Shown piece after piece: positions 10,296 through 22,201 of a DNA stretch of 64,000 nt. Under the pieces are notes generated by a model. It was given only the letters and a program-made list of their open reading frames with translations, made no database searches and had not been told where the DNA came from. The DNA is taken from the NCBI GenBank assembly GCA_024516155.1, contig JAJJXM010000121.1, forward strand, positions 1-64,000, written 5' to 3'. Made by a program: the position numbers and the translations under genes. Position 1 is the stretch's first letter. The number at the start of each line of letters is the position of its first letter. This DNA is from Pyronema omphalodes (taxonomy: Eukaryota; Ascomycota; Pezizomycetes; Pezizales; Pyronemataceae).

Positions 10296-11700
10296 TGTCA
10301 CACCCTATAATGTGTGAGAATAGAATAGGTATCATATATCACGCTATGGAAAATATGGCAAACTCGACAGGAGAATGAATAATCAAGTTAGTATCCCGGG
10401 CCGGAACCCCCAGGGGAGCTCCGGCTAGCCACGTCACGTGATTCGTGACTTTCCGATAGGACCTCACGAGGATCCCGGCCCAAGGCGTCAAAACTATTAT
10501 TCACTGTCAGTCTGGGAGGACTCAGGATGGAGAGGGGGAAAGGAACACTTACCTCAAGGGTGGCGACTTACCCTTGAGACAACTACAAACAACGCTGATG
10601 GAGAAAGAAGAAGACGACGAAAGGTCACCTCCTTATACCTGAGGAGGGTTCGGCAATACACGGCTACGATCGGGGCTGCATAGGAACAGGAGATTCCAAG
10701 AGGATGCAGATGGGGCGCAAGGATATCATCCGGTGTTACTAGTTGGGTGAACAGTGAGGGGAGAGATAAGGCAGAGTCTAGTCAGCAAAGAGGAGTGGAA
10801 TGCAGGACAAGGGTCAACAGTGCATCAGCATGAGACGACGTCCAGCGGGGCACTCCACTCAGGAAACCTGTTTGATAGAACTGATATGACGCGTCCTTGG
10901 GCCTAGAGCTGCCAACTTGGAACAAGACGGCGTTTGCATCCACACGACGGTGTGGCAGCGCGCAAGTGCGCGCAGGTGGGGCACATATGACATCACACAG
11001 GAATGTGACGGAGTGATCCACTCCGCTAGGGCATCAGGATGCCTTATGATGTCAGTGACCTCTACTTGCATTCGAGATTCTCTGGGGAGATCTATGATGG
11101 CGCTACTCATCCCAGAAATGACTCATGCGTCATTATCACAAGAGTTCATGCATGATGCAGTCAGACGGAGTTGCCCTCCGGTGTGACTCATACTCCCAGC
11201 ACCTCATTGGAAGGTGTGGTAGTGCGGTGAGCTATTTCGAGGATTAATCTGACCAGGGGGAGCATTATGCAAGTGAGCAATGGATTTTCATTGCGCGCTT
11301 AGTATGATGCAAGCTATCAGCAGATGCTTCACAGCTTCGACCCATGTCTTATCTCCTAAGATCAGTTTGGCAGTTGGTGCCCCAAGGAGGGCTGGGCGAA
11401 CTTGTAGACGAAAGTCTATAAAAGACACAATGTCTTCCCTCTGCCTCATCCATCATCATCCATTGATCCTCTTCGCGAACGATACCTAACTACACCAACG
11501 AATACCTCCGAAGACGACCCTTAAGTTTATTCGGCCTGTTATCGGATAATTCTTCTCCTAGCTTATCTTTGGAACAAGTTCTTTTAGTTCTTGGAAACGA
11601 AGCTTCTGTCTATACCAGGACAGAATACTTGAGATACAACCGGAAAAGCCTTCGCATAGTTAGGACTGTGCCCAGGTTCACACTATAAACTTAAGGCTAC
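10296..11700 (+). repeat. GypB 5' LTR, right end uncertain
   Basis: Tad-E homology stops at CCAAG and a TG dinucleotide begins TGTCACACCCTATAATG at 10296. The next 1.4 kb is less GC-rich than its neighbours and has no convincing ORF. It contains a TATA box at 11417 and leads into the GypB leader and gag at 11810. This is what an LTR promoter region looks like. I could not place the LTR end; a CA at about 11692 is one candidate. The matching 3' LTR would lie beyond the window. Confidence 0.55.
11417..11424 (+). promoter_or_regulatory. TATA box in GypB LTR
   Basis: TATAAAAG occurs about 390 bp before the gag ATG, followed by a pyrimidine-rich stretch suited to transcription start. The position fits the U3/R border of an LTR. 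This rests on the motif alone. Confidence 0.5.
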
Positions 11701-11809
11701 AAGCTACCAAGTTTATTAATCGACACACATACGGAAGACCCTCTCCTAGGACAATACGACAATCCAAACCCTCCAAAAACAAATTACAGAACAATCCAAT
11801 CAACAAGCA

Positions 11810-12181
11810 ATGGCCTCACGCAGAATCGCTGGACCTGCCGGTCACGATGACGGCCTCGATGCTCCTATGGGCAACACCATCAGCATTACACGTCCTCGTT
11901 GATGGGATGAGGTTACTACTCGGGGACCAGCACGGGTCCATCATGGAACAACGATCAACACAGGCGATGTTCCTCAATGGGTAGTTTTAATGATGGAAAG
12001 GATGGATGCTACAGAAGGAGATATCAGGAAGTTGATTGAGGCAGCCGGAGAAGGGGCTGCAATGAATGAACAGTTGCAACAGATCAAGGGGTTATACCAG
12101 GAGATGGCCCAAGGCATGCAGAAGGCCTACGATATTTTGGCAAAAATGGGGAACTTGGACCAGGAGGTTAACCTCCAAACT
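11810..12181 (+). pseudogene. GypB gag, segment 1 (N-terminus)
   Basis: The ATG at 11810 opens a frame that continues, apart from one TGA at 11900-11902 (likely a former CGA), to 12181. There Tad-C is inserted. The frame resumes in phase at 19069. The segment is acidic and Gln/Met-rich with a coiled-coil look (MMERMDATEGDIRKLIEAAG). I assign it to gag because of its position after the LTR and its in-phase continuity with later segments that carry capsid- and zinc-knuckle-like sequence. Confidence 0.65.
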
Positions 12182-12600
12182 GGGCTGACCCCCCCCTGCA
12201 TTTGCGACAACAACAACAATTTCCCCGATTTTCGAATCGGCAATCGATTTCTTACCTCGGAATTACCCCGAATCTCGATTTTCGGAACCCAGCTACCGTT
12301 TACCGTTGAGATTCAGCGGAAAAAACGCGATTCTGGGACCTCCGGGCCGGATTCCGGGCACTTTCATCAACGCCGCTCCACCACCCGCCCCCCAATCATC
12401 AAACCGACCTTATTTTCGGTTTCGGCATACCGAAACCCCCCCCCCCCAAATTCCCCCCCCCACCAGCAGCACTGGTTGTGGTGATCCCCCAAATTTCCCC
12501 CCCTCCGGACCCCTTTCCTCGCGAGAAATTTTCGTGCTCGCTTAGCAAGAGCCTCCTCACGTGACTCTTCGCCATCGCTTACCTCACCACCGGTTAAGCG
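12182..12600 (+). promoter_or_regulatory. Tad-C 5' UTR with shared C-run start
   Basis: About 420 bp before the ORF1 ATG. It opens GACCCCCCCCTGCATT, a start shared with Tad-D (40193), Tad-A and the N elements. It then has AT-rich stretches and several pyrimidine runs. LINE 5' UTRs usually carry an internal Pol II promoter; no TATA box is evident. Confidence 0.5.
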
Positions 12601-14311
12601 ATGGACGCTAACGCACCCATCCCCGCCACGCCCTCGCGTATGCAGGTACCCGAGCATATTTTTAGCCCCGACGAGCTTTCCCGAATCAACGCCCCGCACG
12701 CTGGCTCCTCCGCCATCGCGACCTCCAAGAAATCAACGACCGCCTCCGGAAAAGTCACCAAACCCCCCGCCAAAAAATCCGCCTCTAGACGGGACCTCGA
12801 CCTCCTCCGCAAAAATGTCACCCGACCGAAAACAAACACCCACGTGAACCTCGATGGGACCCCCGTCGAAACAATGCCGACCGCCATGGACACTGACAGC
12901 TGCCCCGACACCGACTCCGAATCCGACTCTGACCTGAACCTCAACGACAGCCAGCACGCAATAACTGCTTCCGACGTCAACCCCAACCCCCAGCCTCAGC
13001 CCGACAACGACCTCCTCTCAGCCATCGCCACCATGATTTCGAAAAACACCAACGACGCGCTCCGACCTATTGTCCGTTCCATCGACACCATCAACAAAAG
13101 ACTCGACAAAATCACAAAACCAAGCCCGCCCCCTCCTACACAACCCCAACGTCAACCCCACCCCGAACAAACGACCACCGCCAACTCACCCCCCGACGAC
13201 CTCCAATACTGGAAAGAACGATGCCGACTCCTGGAAAACGCCCTTCGCCACCACAACATCGCCATACCGACCTCCACCACTACTCGCCGTCACAACCCCC
13301 CCACAACCACTCACCAGCCGTGGACCTCCGGCACAACCGTCGCTGACCTCTCCTTCCCCGCCCACGCCCCCAAAAGCAACCCCCCCCGCAAAACCGCACC
13401 CCCGACGCCAACGCACCCGCCCCCAGGAAATCCTCCTGCCCTGCCCCAACCCTGCGGAAATCGACGTCAATACCAAAGCCCAACTGGGAAGGGCGATCAA
13501 CGCTGCACTCACCCAGACGCAGGCGCCGCCTCACATGGCTGTCGCCACGATCAGACAAGCCTCATCAGGAAACCTCATCGTGACCATGACAGACGGCACC
13601 ACTGAATCCGAGCTGACCAAGAACCTAGGGACCATACACACAGCGACGCAACAGGTCAACACCTCCATCGCCGCACCCCGCCTGAACGAGCGGTGGTATA
13701 AGCTCGCAGTCCATGGAATCCCCACGAGCCAATACCCCGACTCCCCCGACGGAATGCGCCTCCTCCAAGAGGAGATCGAACGTAGCAACGGACATGTCAC
13801 CCTGGCGCAACCCCCCCGATATATGACGACCGCGGAGAAACGTGTGGGCAAGGAAGCGTCCAGTGTGGTTATTGCGGTACGTACCGCCGAAGAGCTCGCA
13901 CTCCTGAAGCGCAAACGAGTCATGGTACTCTTCGAGCCCCGAAGAGTCACCGAGTACCACTCTGCCCGACGGACCGACCAGTGTCGGCGCTGCGTGCTCT
14001 TTGGCCACCACTACACCAACTGCACTGGACCGCAAGGCCCCACCTGCGGCATCTGCGGCCAGAACCACCCCACGGACGACCACGCCTGCAACGACTGCCC
14101 CCAAAGCAAAGGTAAGAGTTGTGAGCACACTAGATACCATTGCAAAAACTGCGCGGACGCCAACCTCCCCGACCTCGACCACCCAGGCTTCAGCAAGCAA
14201 TGCCCCGTACGCATCCGCATATTCAAAGAAGCCTGGACAGCGTCACAAAACCCCGCCGCCGCCCCACCCAACCCAGCCGACAGAGACACTGAGATGAATG
14301 CCCATGTCTAG
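12601..14311 (+). pseudogene. Tad-C ORF1, zinc-knuckle RNA-binding protein, one frameshift
   Basis: ATG at 12601, stop TAG at 14309-14311. The N-terminal half is Ser/Thr/Pro- and Asp-rich with a short coiled coil. The C-terminal half has the RLNERWYKLAVHGIPT block, then knuckles CRRCVLFGHHYTNC and CGICGQNHPTDDHAC and a further Cys-rich stretch ending near SKQCPVRI. A C-run at 13379-13387 shifts the frame, so two long frames must be combined. One-base homopolymer error or real mutation are both possible. The protein should bind LINE RNA in an RNP. Its stop overlaps the ORF2 start by 8 nt. Confidence 0.8.
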
Positions 14312-17300
14312 CTACAACAGACTGGCAGCAACCATACGGATCGTCTCCCACAACGTGAACCGACAACGAACAGCACTCGATGCGCTGCTGAATAGCGCAC
14401 ACAACACAGCCGACATAATCCTAATACAAGAAATTCACATAACCGACATAACATACGCCACCACACACCCATCTTTCACACTGGTCTTGCCACCGCGTGG
14501 AGATAGAACCACCAACAGAACAGCCGCCTATGTGACCAGGACAAACCCATACCTCAGGGTTTCTCAGCGCACCGATATATGCGCGGATCCTGACCTCCAG
14601 GTCCTTGAGGTAGGCACCGACTTAATTCCTTCTTTCTTTCTTTTTAATATATACAACGAAAAACACCCCGAAAGCAATATTTATACCATCCCGAGAGCCC
14701 TCACCCCCCTCCCCCTCCCCCGCAGGTGCATCATCACAGGTGACCTCAACGCTCACCATGCCCTGTGGAACTCCTCCACACGTTCCCCCACCCGCGCCAC
14801 CGAAATAGTTGACCTCATCGAACAACGAGACTGGACCCTCGTGTCCGTCCCTGACATTCCCACCTACTACTACAACCAAGGCCGCAGTTCTTCCGTCCTC
14901 GACCTGACCCTAGCATCACCCCACATGGCAGAGGAAACAATCAACTGGGCAATTGACGACGACAACGCTACGGGATCTGACCATGAAGTCATACGTTTCG
15001 AAGTGCACACAACCCACCCAGACGCTGAAACAACCCCCCCAACAAACCGACTGAACTGGAAAAAGACGGACTGGGAGCTCTTCGCCGAAACCCTCCGTGC
15101 CTCGTGCTTAGCCCTCACACCATCATGGACACAATACCGCAACCACCCTACCACAGACAACCTCGATGCGTGGGCGGAGTCAATACGTGATGCCATCCTT
15201 AATGCAGCAACCACGTCCACCCCCGTACTACAAGTGACCCCACAATCGAAGAGCTGGTGGACCGCAGAAGTCACCGAGGCAAGGAAAAAGATGACCAAAG
15301 CAAGACGTAAGTGGAAACGCAAACGTGACGATAGATCCCACCTAAACTACAAACAACACCGAAACGAATACCACAGGACCATTCGAACGGCGAAAGATGC
15401 AAAGTGGAAGGAATATCTTTCCCAAGCCGAAGGACCCGATGTGTGGCAGGCGTTTAGGTACACCAACCCTCGGCGTGCTCAGCTAACACCAAACCTCCGC
15501 GCAATGATAAACGGCCAAGAAACAATCTGCAGCTCCTTCGACGCAAAGGTAGAGGCCTTCCAAAAGTTGTTTCCCCCGCCGCCGCCACCACCGCCTCCGT
15601 CCGTCCTCCCCCCGCGCCGCGAGTTGCAGTGGACAACCTTTACACCGACAGAGGTAGAAACAGCGATATTCTCCTCCTCGCCGAAGAAGGCGCCCGGACC
15701 CGATGGGCTCACATTCGCCTGCCTACGCCAAGCATACCTTGCCATCCCCGAACACATGAACAACCTCTACACCACATTAGGGACGGTAGGCTACCATCCG
15801 CGATGCTGGCGCCAGGCCACCACAGTCATTATCGCCAAACCTAACAAGCCGGATTACAGCAATCCAAAGGCATACCGTCCGATTGCGCTCCTAAACTGCC
15901 TTGGGAAGACCCTCGAAAAACTAATGGCCACTCGCCTAGGCACGATGGCAGACTCTCACGACTTACTACATAGGGACCAAATAGGTGGACGCCCGCAGAG
16001 ATCAGCAATTGACGCGGCGATGGTGCTGGTGCACGACGTCGAGATTGGGAAATCTCACGGAATGCTAACCTCTGCCCTCTTCCTCGATGTTCGTGGAGCG
16101 TTCGACAACGTCTCTGCTGACCGCCTCCAACAAACATTACGACAGCTTGGGTGCCCGCGACCAGTAGTATCGTGGTGCCAGTCTTTCCTCGCAGATCGCA
16201 CGATCGCTCTAGCGTTCGATGGGCGAACTGACACGCAACGCCCAGTGCAAACCGGCATCCCACAAGGTTCCCCTGCATCCCCCATACTTTTCTTATTATA
16301 CCTCCGCCCATTATTCGACGAACCAGCGCAGGTACACCCGTACGCCTGGACACCTAGCTACATTGACGACGTAGCGATCGTCGTCCAGGGACGCACCAGA
16401 AAAGCGAACGCCCGCGCACTTGAGATCATTACGACAACAGCCTTTCGGTGGGCCGACGCAAACGCCGTTGCATTTGACGATGCCAAGTCAGAGCTCCTGC
16501 ATTTCCACTGGGCACGCACCGACAGCATCACTGAGGAGGAAAAAGTTAAGTCACCAAACGGTACAGTTATCACACCGGGAACACAAGGAGGAGAGAAGGA
16601 TGTTGTGAGGTGGATAGGCCTGTATTTAGATAGGAAACTTAACTTTAGAAAACATGTAGCTAGACGAGTAACCGCCGCGCAAAGAACTCTGAACGCACTG
16701 TGTAGGTTAGCACGGTACGAAACAGGTCTGTCCCCCGCTGCTACAAGACTAATCTACCAGGCGTGTGTCCAGTCGAGAGCAGACTACGGCGCAGAGATAT
16801 GGTGGAACCAACAAAAAGACCTTGCCCGCACCCTCCAGAATCAACAGAACACCGCCCTCCGCAGGATTCTCAACGCTTTCACCTCTACTCCGATCCTGGC
16901 CCTCCACAATGAATCCGCACTCCCCGCCGTCACAATACGTCTTGACAACCGCCAGCGGAAATACGCCCTGCGCACCCTCACTTTACCCGCCTCGCACCCT
17001 ATCATCACACGCTGCCCCGTCTCGTTTCCCGCCCCGAGTATCGAGGATGCCTCCATCAACCCGGACACCGAGTACGACCACCCGTGGCACGTCCCAGGAC
17101 AAGCCCCGTCCCGCCTCCTGCACGTCATCAGCACCCTCTCCCCGTGGGTCCAACCAAACGCCGAAATCGAGGACACCTCCCAAAACATCCCCGACGACGA
17201 CCTCGCCCCTACATTAACGATCGACATCTCCTCCTCCCCGAAGGCTGAAGCTGCCGACGACCACCTCCTCCTCCTCCACGCCCTTCGCCAACGATCGGAT

Positions 17301-18223
17301 ACTATCCTACTGTACACGGACGGCTCTCAACTTGACGGCATAACAGGCGCAGGATACACCATCCCCCACGAGCTGCCACGTCCTGTCGACTCCATAGTGC
17401 CCATGGGCGACAGAACAGAAGTCTTCGACGCGGAAGTTATGGCCATCCACGAAGGACTCCGGACATGCCTGACACATATTCGACGCAACGACCTATACGA
17501 CAAACACATCCACGTTTTTACCGAGACCAAGCCGCGATACATCGAGCCTCTCACCTCCGTCGAGGCCCCGGCCAGGAGCTCGCCTGGGCCATCCACAACA
17601 CCGCTCACGACCTTCACGCTCACGGTACCTCAATTACCATCCACTGGGTCCCAGGACACACTAGCGTCCCCGGAAACGAAGCCGCCGACGAACTGGCCCG
17701 ACAGGCGACAACAGTACCGCCACGCCGACAAATACCGATATCCCTCACTTGGCTGCGCCGCTGCGCTCGAGAGAGGTACACCGAAGACTGGGCTACCTGG
17801 TTCACCTCTTCCCCCCGACCGCGCACGTACGCCGCCACACACCGCCGCAAAATGGACACTGCGTTCACCGAAAACCCCCGCTGGATATCAACTGCAATCC
17901 TGGGTCTTCGCACCGGCCACGGGTACTTCCTCAACTGCTTGGCCCACCCTCCATCCGACGCATACCCCTCCCGCAGCTGCAGCTGCCCAATCCATCCACC
18001 GCAGACGCCTCGACACCTCCTCCTGAGCTGCCCCGACTTCCAGGCCGCTCGCTCCACACTCAGGAAGGACCTCAAACTCAGACAACACTCCCGGATCAAC
18101 CTAAACACCATTCTGGACACCCCCTCCGGCACCAAGGCTCTTTCCACCTTTATCTCTGCAACCAAGGTTGCTACCTCGACCTGGGCACACTCCCGGCTAG
18201 AGAAGCCTCGCAGAAGGGGATAG
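14304..18223 (+). pseudogene. Tad-C ORF2, EN-RT-RNase H, one frameshift
   Basis: I prefer the ATG at 14304 over the one at 14298, because an 8-nt overlap with the ORF1 stop is conserved in the other Tads. APE-type endonuclease comes first (SHNVNRQ, IQEIHI, GDLNAHH near residue 145, SVLDLTL, GSDHEV). RT follows with LDVRGAFDN (about 593), GIPQGSPASP and SYIDDVAIV (about 685). RNase H starts with YTDGSQ near 1003. A deletion near 17524-17535, in the FTDNQAA motif, shifts the frame; the rest (GNEAADELA, the Cys/His segment) reads on to TAG 18221-18223. Confidence 0.85.
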
Positions 18224-19055
18224 ACCCCTACCGCTGACTACACTGACCACAGTACCTTAGGAACTTTCGCGCGCGCTGATTTTGCAGTGCTTTCTTACTT
18301 AGGATTTCTGTTTTGAAAAAAAAAAAAAAAAAAAGGGACAAGCAAAAAGGGGAAGGTAGAAGGGGGATAGGCGGAGAGAAAGGGAACGGGCACGCAGTGA
18401 CGGGATCGGGCTGGGGTCGTTGCTTGGGTCTGCGTGGGGTTCGGGTGTTTTGAGTTTTCTTTTCTTTGTCTTTCAATTGTTTCTCTTACGGGTTGGAGTT
18501 GTTTTATGGTACGGCGGGTGAGAAGGGAACGGATGGTGGAATGATGCACGGGAAGGGAGATGACGGGGACGGCAGGCGAGAGAGGGCAGACGAGTTTCTT
18601 TTGTACTTTCCTTTGTCTGGGTGCGACAATGTTTTTCTTATGTTCGAAGGGCGGGAGGAGTGCGAGGCGTTGCGAAAGGAGAGAGAGGGGCGCGGGGAAG
18701 GGGCAGAGGAGGACGACGGGAGTTTTCTTTTTCTTTTTTGTACGCGGAGGAAATACAGGAGGAAAAATGGTTAAAAATGGGAGGGGAAGGGAGGAGGAAA
18801 GGGAGGAGCCCGGCGAGGCGGCCTCTGTGCAAGCAGGGCACTTGGAACATCAGACGCGCTTGGACAAGAAACCCCCGTAGTATACAGTGGGGACAGACCC
18901 CACAACCACAACGATCAAGAGGAGGAGACTGGTAGAGGTGGAGACTGGGTTTTTGCTTTTACATTTCTTTCTTCTTCTCTTTTGTATTTATCTGTCCCTT
19001 GTCATAACCTTCGGGTTGCAAACAAGTAATGAGAGAACAAACAACAAACAAACAA
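18224..19055 (+). other. Tad-C 3' UTR and tail
   Basis: Contains an A18 tract (18317-18334), GA-rich sequence, the conserved GAGGAAATACAGGAGGAAAAATGG module (18744-18767) and the terminal hairpin, then AACAAAC repeats. Its last 300 bp are nearly identical to the 3' ends of N-3, N-4a and N-4b. Its earlier part is matched in N-del. No gene is supported. Confidence 0.8.
19006..19017 (+). promoter_or_regulatory. Tad-C 3' hairpin with UUCG loop
   Basis: AACC-TTCG-GGTT: the loop would be UUCG in RNA. The same hairpin occurs in N-4a (44418-44429) and N-4b (44998-45009), and in N-3 and N-del on the minus strand. It is followed by GCAAACAAGTAATGAGAGAA. Confidence 0.6.
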
Positions 19056-19068
19056 TAACCTCCAAACT

Positions 19069-19532
19069 GTTACGCGGCTAGTTCAAGCCAGCAATGAATT
19101 TGCTGGGCAAGTGTGGAGGACAATCGGCGACCTTGCTACAGATGCAAAGTCAAGGGAAGCAGCGAATCAAGCAGCTTCTGAGCGGTTGAATCAGGGCATT
19201 CAAACGACGAATGCCATTCTTGAAGCCTTTGCCCAGAGGCAGAGGGAAATTAACAGAGTGATCGAAAGATGGGCATTTGAGAAGAACACTCGGGATGCCA
19301 TTAGACAACAAGACGATGAGCAACAGGACAGGCGAATTGAAGCTCTCTGCATAGCTGAAGAGACACATCAACAGAGCCTACTTGACTACGAGGAACAAAG
19401 GGAGGAGGAGGAATTGGAGTTAGTCAACAAGGTCATCCACCTTGTTATGTCCAAAATCCAGAAAAAAGAAAATTTCGATGCAAAGTCTCTCACCGAGGCT
19501 ATGCATGAGGAGATGACTCCAAAACCCCCTTC
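19069..19532 (+). pseudogene. GypB gag, segment 2
   Basis: In phase with segment 1 once Tad-C and one duplication copy are removed. It is rich in Glu, Gln, Arg and Ala with heptad-like spacing (RQREINRVIERWAFEKNT, EEQREEEELELVNK), suggesting a long coiled coil. The frame is cut by N-2 at AAAACCCCCTTC and continues at 21560. Confidence 0.65.
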
Positions 19533-21546
19533 GTTTGTTTGTTTGTTTGTTTGTTTATTCATTACTCGTATGCAACCTTATTGGTTATGACGAGGGTACA
19601 GGTTTATAGTACGTGGAAAGTCGAAAGCAAAAACAAAACAAAGTCCCGTCTCTACCTCCGCTGATCCTCCCTTAGGCTGTGATTTTGTGGTCCTGTCCCC
19701 ACTATTACTTCGTTGGTCATGTTGTCCAACCGCGTCTGCTGTTCCAGTGCCCTGTTCGCACAGAGGCCACCGCGCCGGGTGTCCACTCTTTCCTCCTCCC
19801 TTCCCCTCCCATTTTTAACCATTTTTCCTCCTTTATTTCCTCCACAAAGCAAAAACAAAACTAAAGCAAAGTTAAACAGCCGCCAGGCCACCCGTGCCCC
19901 CACTCTCCTCTCCTCTCTCCCCTCCTCCGCCGGTGTCTCCTGACTCTTTGCCCTTTGAGACACCCGGGCCCGCCCTGCCCCTCTTCTCCTCTCCTCTCTC
20001 CCCTTCTCCTTCCTTCTTCCTCAGCCTTCTTGCTGCTCCCCCTCGCCTCTCTCCCCTTCTTGTCGGTGGTGTTGTCAGTCCAAGATTGCCATTCCTAAGC
20101 ACAATCTGGACGTTGATGCCTCCGCTCTTGACGACTTCTGCCCAAGTCTTCTTTGCAGAGGAGGTTGTCGTTCTGGGTTGGTGGGTATTCTTTCCCCGGC
20201 CACCATTCTTTGTTGTAGGGGTCTTGCTGGGTGGCGCTGCCGTAGGTGTCGTCTCCTTCGCTTTCTGCTTCTTCCTCTGTGTAGCCTTCGCCTCCACAGT
20301 CTTCCATCCGTTCGTCTCAGCAGGGGCAGTGCTTGGGGCGTCGGGTAGAGGTGTGTCCTGAGCAGATGAACTGTCAGGGTGAGGTTCCGGTGTCGCATCG
20401 GTTGACGTGATCGCGAGGAGAGGTAGGGGGGACATAGGCTTGAGGGCATCAAGCTTGTCCTGGGCGGCGGTAGTCGCATGTTTCGAGTGCATAAGGCTTC
20501 GCACCGGTGATGCCGTTCTCGGTTTGTGGTTCACAGGTCTTCTGTTTGTCGGTGAGGTGGGTTCGGTGCTCTGGTCGCTTCCCCTTCGCTTTCTCTTGCC
20601 AGGAGGGTTGCGAACAGCGTCCAGGACATCCTGAATGTCATGTTCGACGACGGACAGTTGCATAGTCATCTCTTCCATGGCCGAGGAAGAGGCCGTAAGG
20701 TTCGGTAAGGGGGGCGCCGAAATGACTTGTTGCTGTTCGTCGATTTTCTTCGTCAGGGCGTCCACAGCAGCCTTGAGAGCTGCTGTTTCTGCCTGTGTAG
20801 AGTCGTATGCTGCGCGCAGCTTCGTGTTTTTGCCGGTCAGAATGTCGAAGTTCGTCATCATGACGTCGAATCTGTGGCGCATCTCATCGCTGTTGTTGCG
20901 TATGGTGTCATCGAGGGTATTGAAGCGTCGCTGTGTGTCCCGGTGGATCTGTTGTATCCCCAGGAAGCTTGCTCCTGTGAAAAGCGGTTCATGTTCACAG
21001 AACAGGGCGCTCAAGCTGCTATCATTGTCGTCTTTTTCGATAGCGTCTCGCATAGCAATAACCAGGTTGCGGCGAAATTCTCTGAATCGGTTGTGCTCAG
21101 GTGTCGCTTGCTGCTGGTGTGTTGAAGCCGAAGGAACTGGTGATCCTGCCAAGACCATGCTCTGGAAGAGCTTTCCAGCGATGTTTCCAACAACTTCGTC
21201 GACTTTTCCATCTCTTTCATCAAATGTAGGATTAGATCCATCATGAGGAAGGTCGGCTAGAACATTGTACGCGTTTTCGGACCGTTTCGATCGTCTGGCG
21301 TTGTTCTGTCGTTGTTTTGGCGACATTTCGTGAGGTGGGGTAAGCCAAAACTCGTGAAAACTCTGATTTTGCGACAAAAGTCAACAAAAACAGTGTAGAA
21401 TTCCCTGAATATTCAGAGAATAACGTAACAGAGTGCTGCGAATCCGAATCCGATGAGAAAACCGGGGGTTTCGGTGCTCGTTGTTGAGAATGCAGGGGGG
21501 GGGGTCGCCGTTTCCGTTGCTTTGTGGTGGCTTGCACTTGGGACCC
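19533..21546 (-). mobile_element. N-2, ORF1-only element
   Basis: A 2.0-kb element on the minus strand. The AAAC tail starts at 19533, the ORF spans 21326 to 19872, and the 5' end is near 21546. The duplication AAAACCCCCTTC is at 19521-19532 and 21548-21559. Its 3' UTR belongs to the AATAA-loop class, like N-1. The 5' end includes about 35 bp before the usual N start, sequence not shared with other copies. Confidence 0.88.
19872..21326 (-). CDS. N-2 coiled-coil protein, 484 aa
   Basis: Intact frame from ATG 21326 (MSPKQRQNN) to TAA. Layout: conserved N-terminus (1-75), hypervariable zone (about 78-117, 21095-20976), coiled coil (about 125-200, with AALKAAVDALTKKIDEQQQ), helical region, PPGKRKRRGS basic cluster near 242-250, Ser/Pro/Thr linker, KTWAEVVKSGG near 393-403, Gly/Arg-rich tail. 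The variable zone here is the most divergent of all copies, while flanks nearly match. No RT, nuclease or zinc knuckle is present. A LINE-ORF1-like RNA chaperone role is inference. The codons lie inside a transposon, so this is not a host gene. Confidence 0.8.
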   Translation of the reverse strand: MSPKQRQNNARRSKRSENAYNVLADLPHDGSNPTFDERDGKVDEVVGNIAGKLFQSMVLAGSPVPSASTHQQQATPEHNRFREFRRNLVIAMRDAIEKDDNDSSLSALFCEHEPLFTGASFLGIQQIHRDTQRRFNTLDDTIRNNSDEMRHRFDVMMTNFDILTGKNTKLRAAYDSTQAETAALKAAVDALTKKIDEQQQVISAPPLPNLTASSSAMEEMTMQLSVVEHDIQDVLDAVRNPPGKRKRRGSDQSTEPTSPTNRRPVNHKPRTASPVRSLMHSKHATTAAQDKLDALKPMSPLPLLAITSTDATPEPHPDSSSAQDTPLPDAPSTAPAETNGWKTVEAKATQRKKQKAKETTPTAAPPSKTPTTKNGGRGKNTHQPRTTTSSAKKTWAEVVKSGGINVQIVLRNGNLGLTTPPTRRGERRGGAARRLRKKEGEGERGEEKRGRAGPGVSKGKESGDTGGGGERGEESGGTGGLAAV

Positions 21547-21559
21547 AAAAACCCCCTTC

Positions 21560-22201
21560 CCTTGGCAGAGCGCCAGAATTCCCGTTACCACCATCAGAGG
21601 ATGGATCTCCTGACATCGGTCAAGGAAACGGTGGAGGAAAGCCACCTGATGGTAGAATCCGCCACCTCCACCACCCACATCTGACCCTTCAAACGACGAA
21701 GATTCAGATGATGAGTGTATCAGAAAAGCATTGGAAAGAAAGCGCCAGGAGCGCAAGGAAAAACAGAAAGAACGAAATCCAGAGGCGAAGAATGCAACAG
21801 AGGCATTTTTGGAGTCACTGGTTAAAATATTACAACAGTCCGAACCTGCTGTACCTAAGAGACCAAAGATGCCTGAAATGAAGGCACAGCAGTTCTTTAG
21901 TGGGAAGGATAAAACATTGTTCAGGACATGGTGGATGTCGGTTAAAGATTATATTGAAACATACACAAAAACATTTCCAGATAAAGATGATCAGGTTAAG
22001 TGGGTTGGGAGCTTGCTCACGCATAAGGCATCGAGCTGGCACCAGGAAAGAAGGAAAAGTATTCAACCACAAGGTTTAAGGGATACTTGGGTTGCATTTT
22101 CAAGTGCAATGGAGACTAGATTTGAGGATAGGCGAGAGGCCCAAAAAGACGTCAAGAGGATTACGGAACTCCAATACAATGGAGACATTGACGATAACAT
22201 C
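21560..22201 (+). pseudogene. GypB gag, segment 3 (capsid-like)
   Basis: In phase with segment 2 at its start. A frameshift between about 21640 and 21665 moves the frame. It then encodes a proline-rich stretch, an acidic patch (SNDEDSDDE), a charged helix (KALERKRQERKEKQKER) and a typical Gypsy gag core (FFSGKDKTLFRTWWMSVKDY, WVGSLLTHKASSWHQER). The SINE interrupts it after NGDIDDNI. Confidence 0.75.

Larger units (their letters stand above)
12182..19055 (+). mobile_element. Tad-C, full-length LINE
   Basis: A 6.9-kb LINE inserted in GypB gag, with target duplication TAACCTCCAAACT at 12169-12181 and 19056-19068. It starts GGGCTGACCCCCCCC and has a 5' UTR, ORF1, ORF2, an 830-bp 3' UTR with an A18 tract at 18317-18334, a UUCG hairpin and an AAAC tail. 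Each ORF carries one frameshift. It is full length but not intact as read. Confidence 0.92.

Noticed and set aside
10917..11186. 89-aa ORF in the GypB LTR region
   Set aside because: No motif, overlapping frames on both strands, and it sits between the LTR start and a TATA box. A chance ORF is more likely.
11900..11902. Strong repeat-induced point mutation
   Set aside because: A few CGA to TGA and TGG to TGA stops exist (11900, 42423, 46085), but long copies remain near-identical and open. That does not fit heavy mutation of repeats.
20635..21246. 203-aa plus-strand ORF over N-2
   Set aside because: It is a shadow of the N-2 protein frame and recurs opposite N-1, N-3, N-4a and N-5 without independent support.
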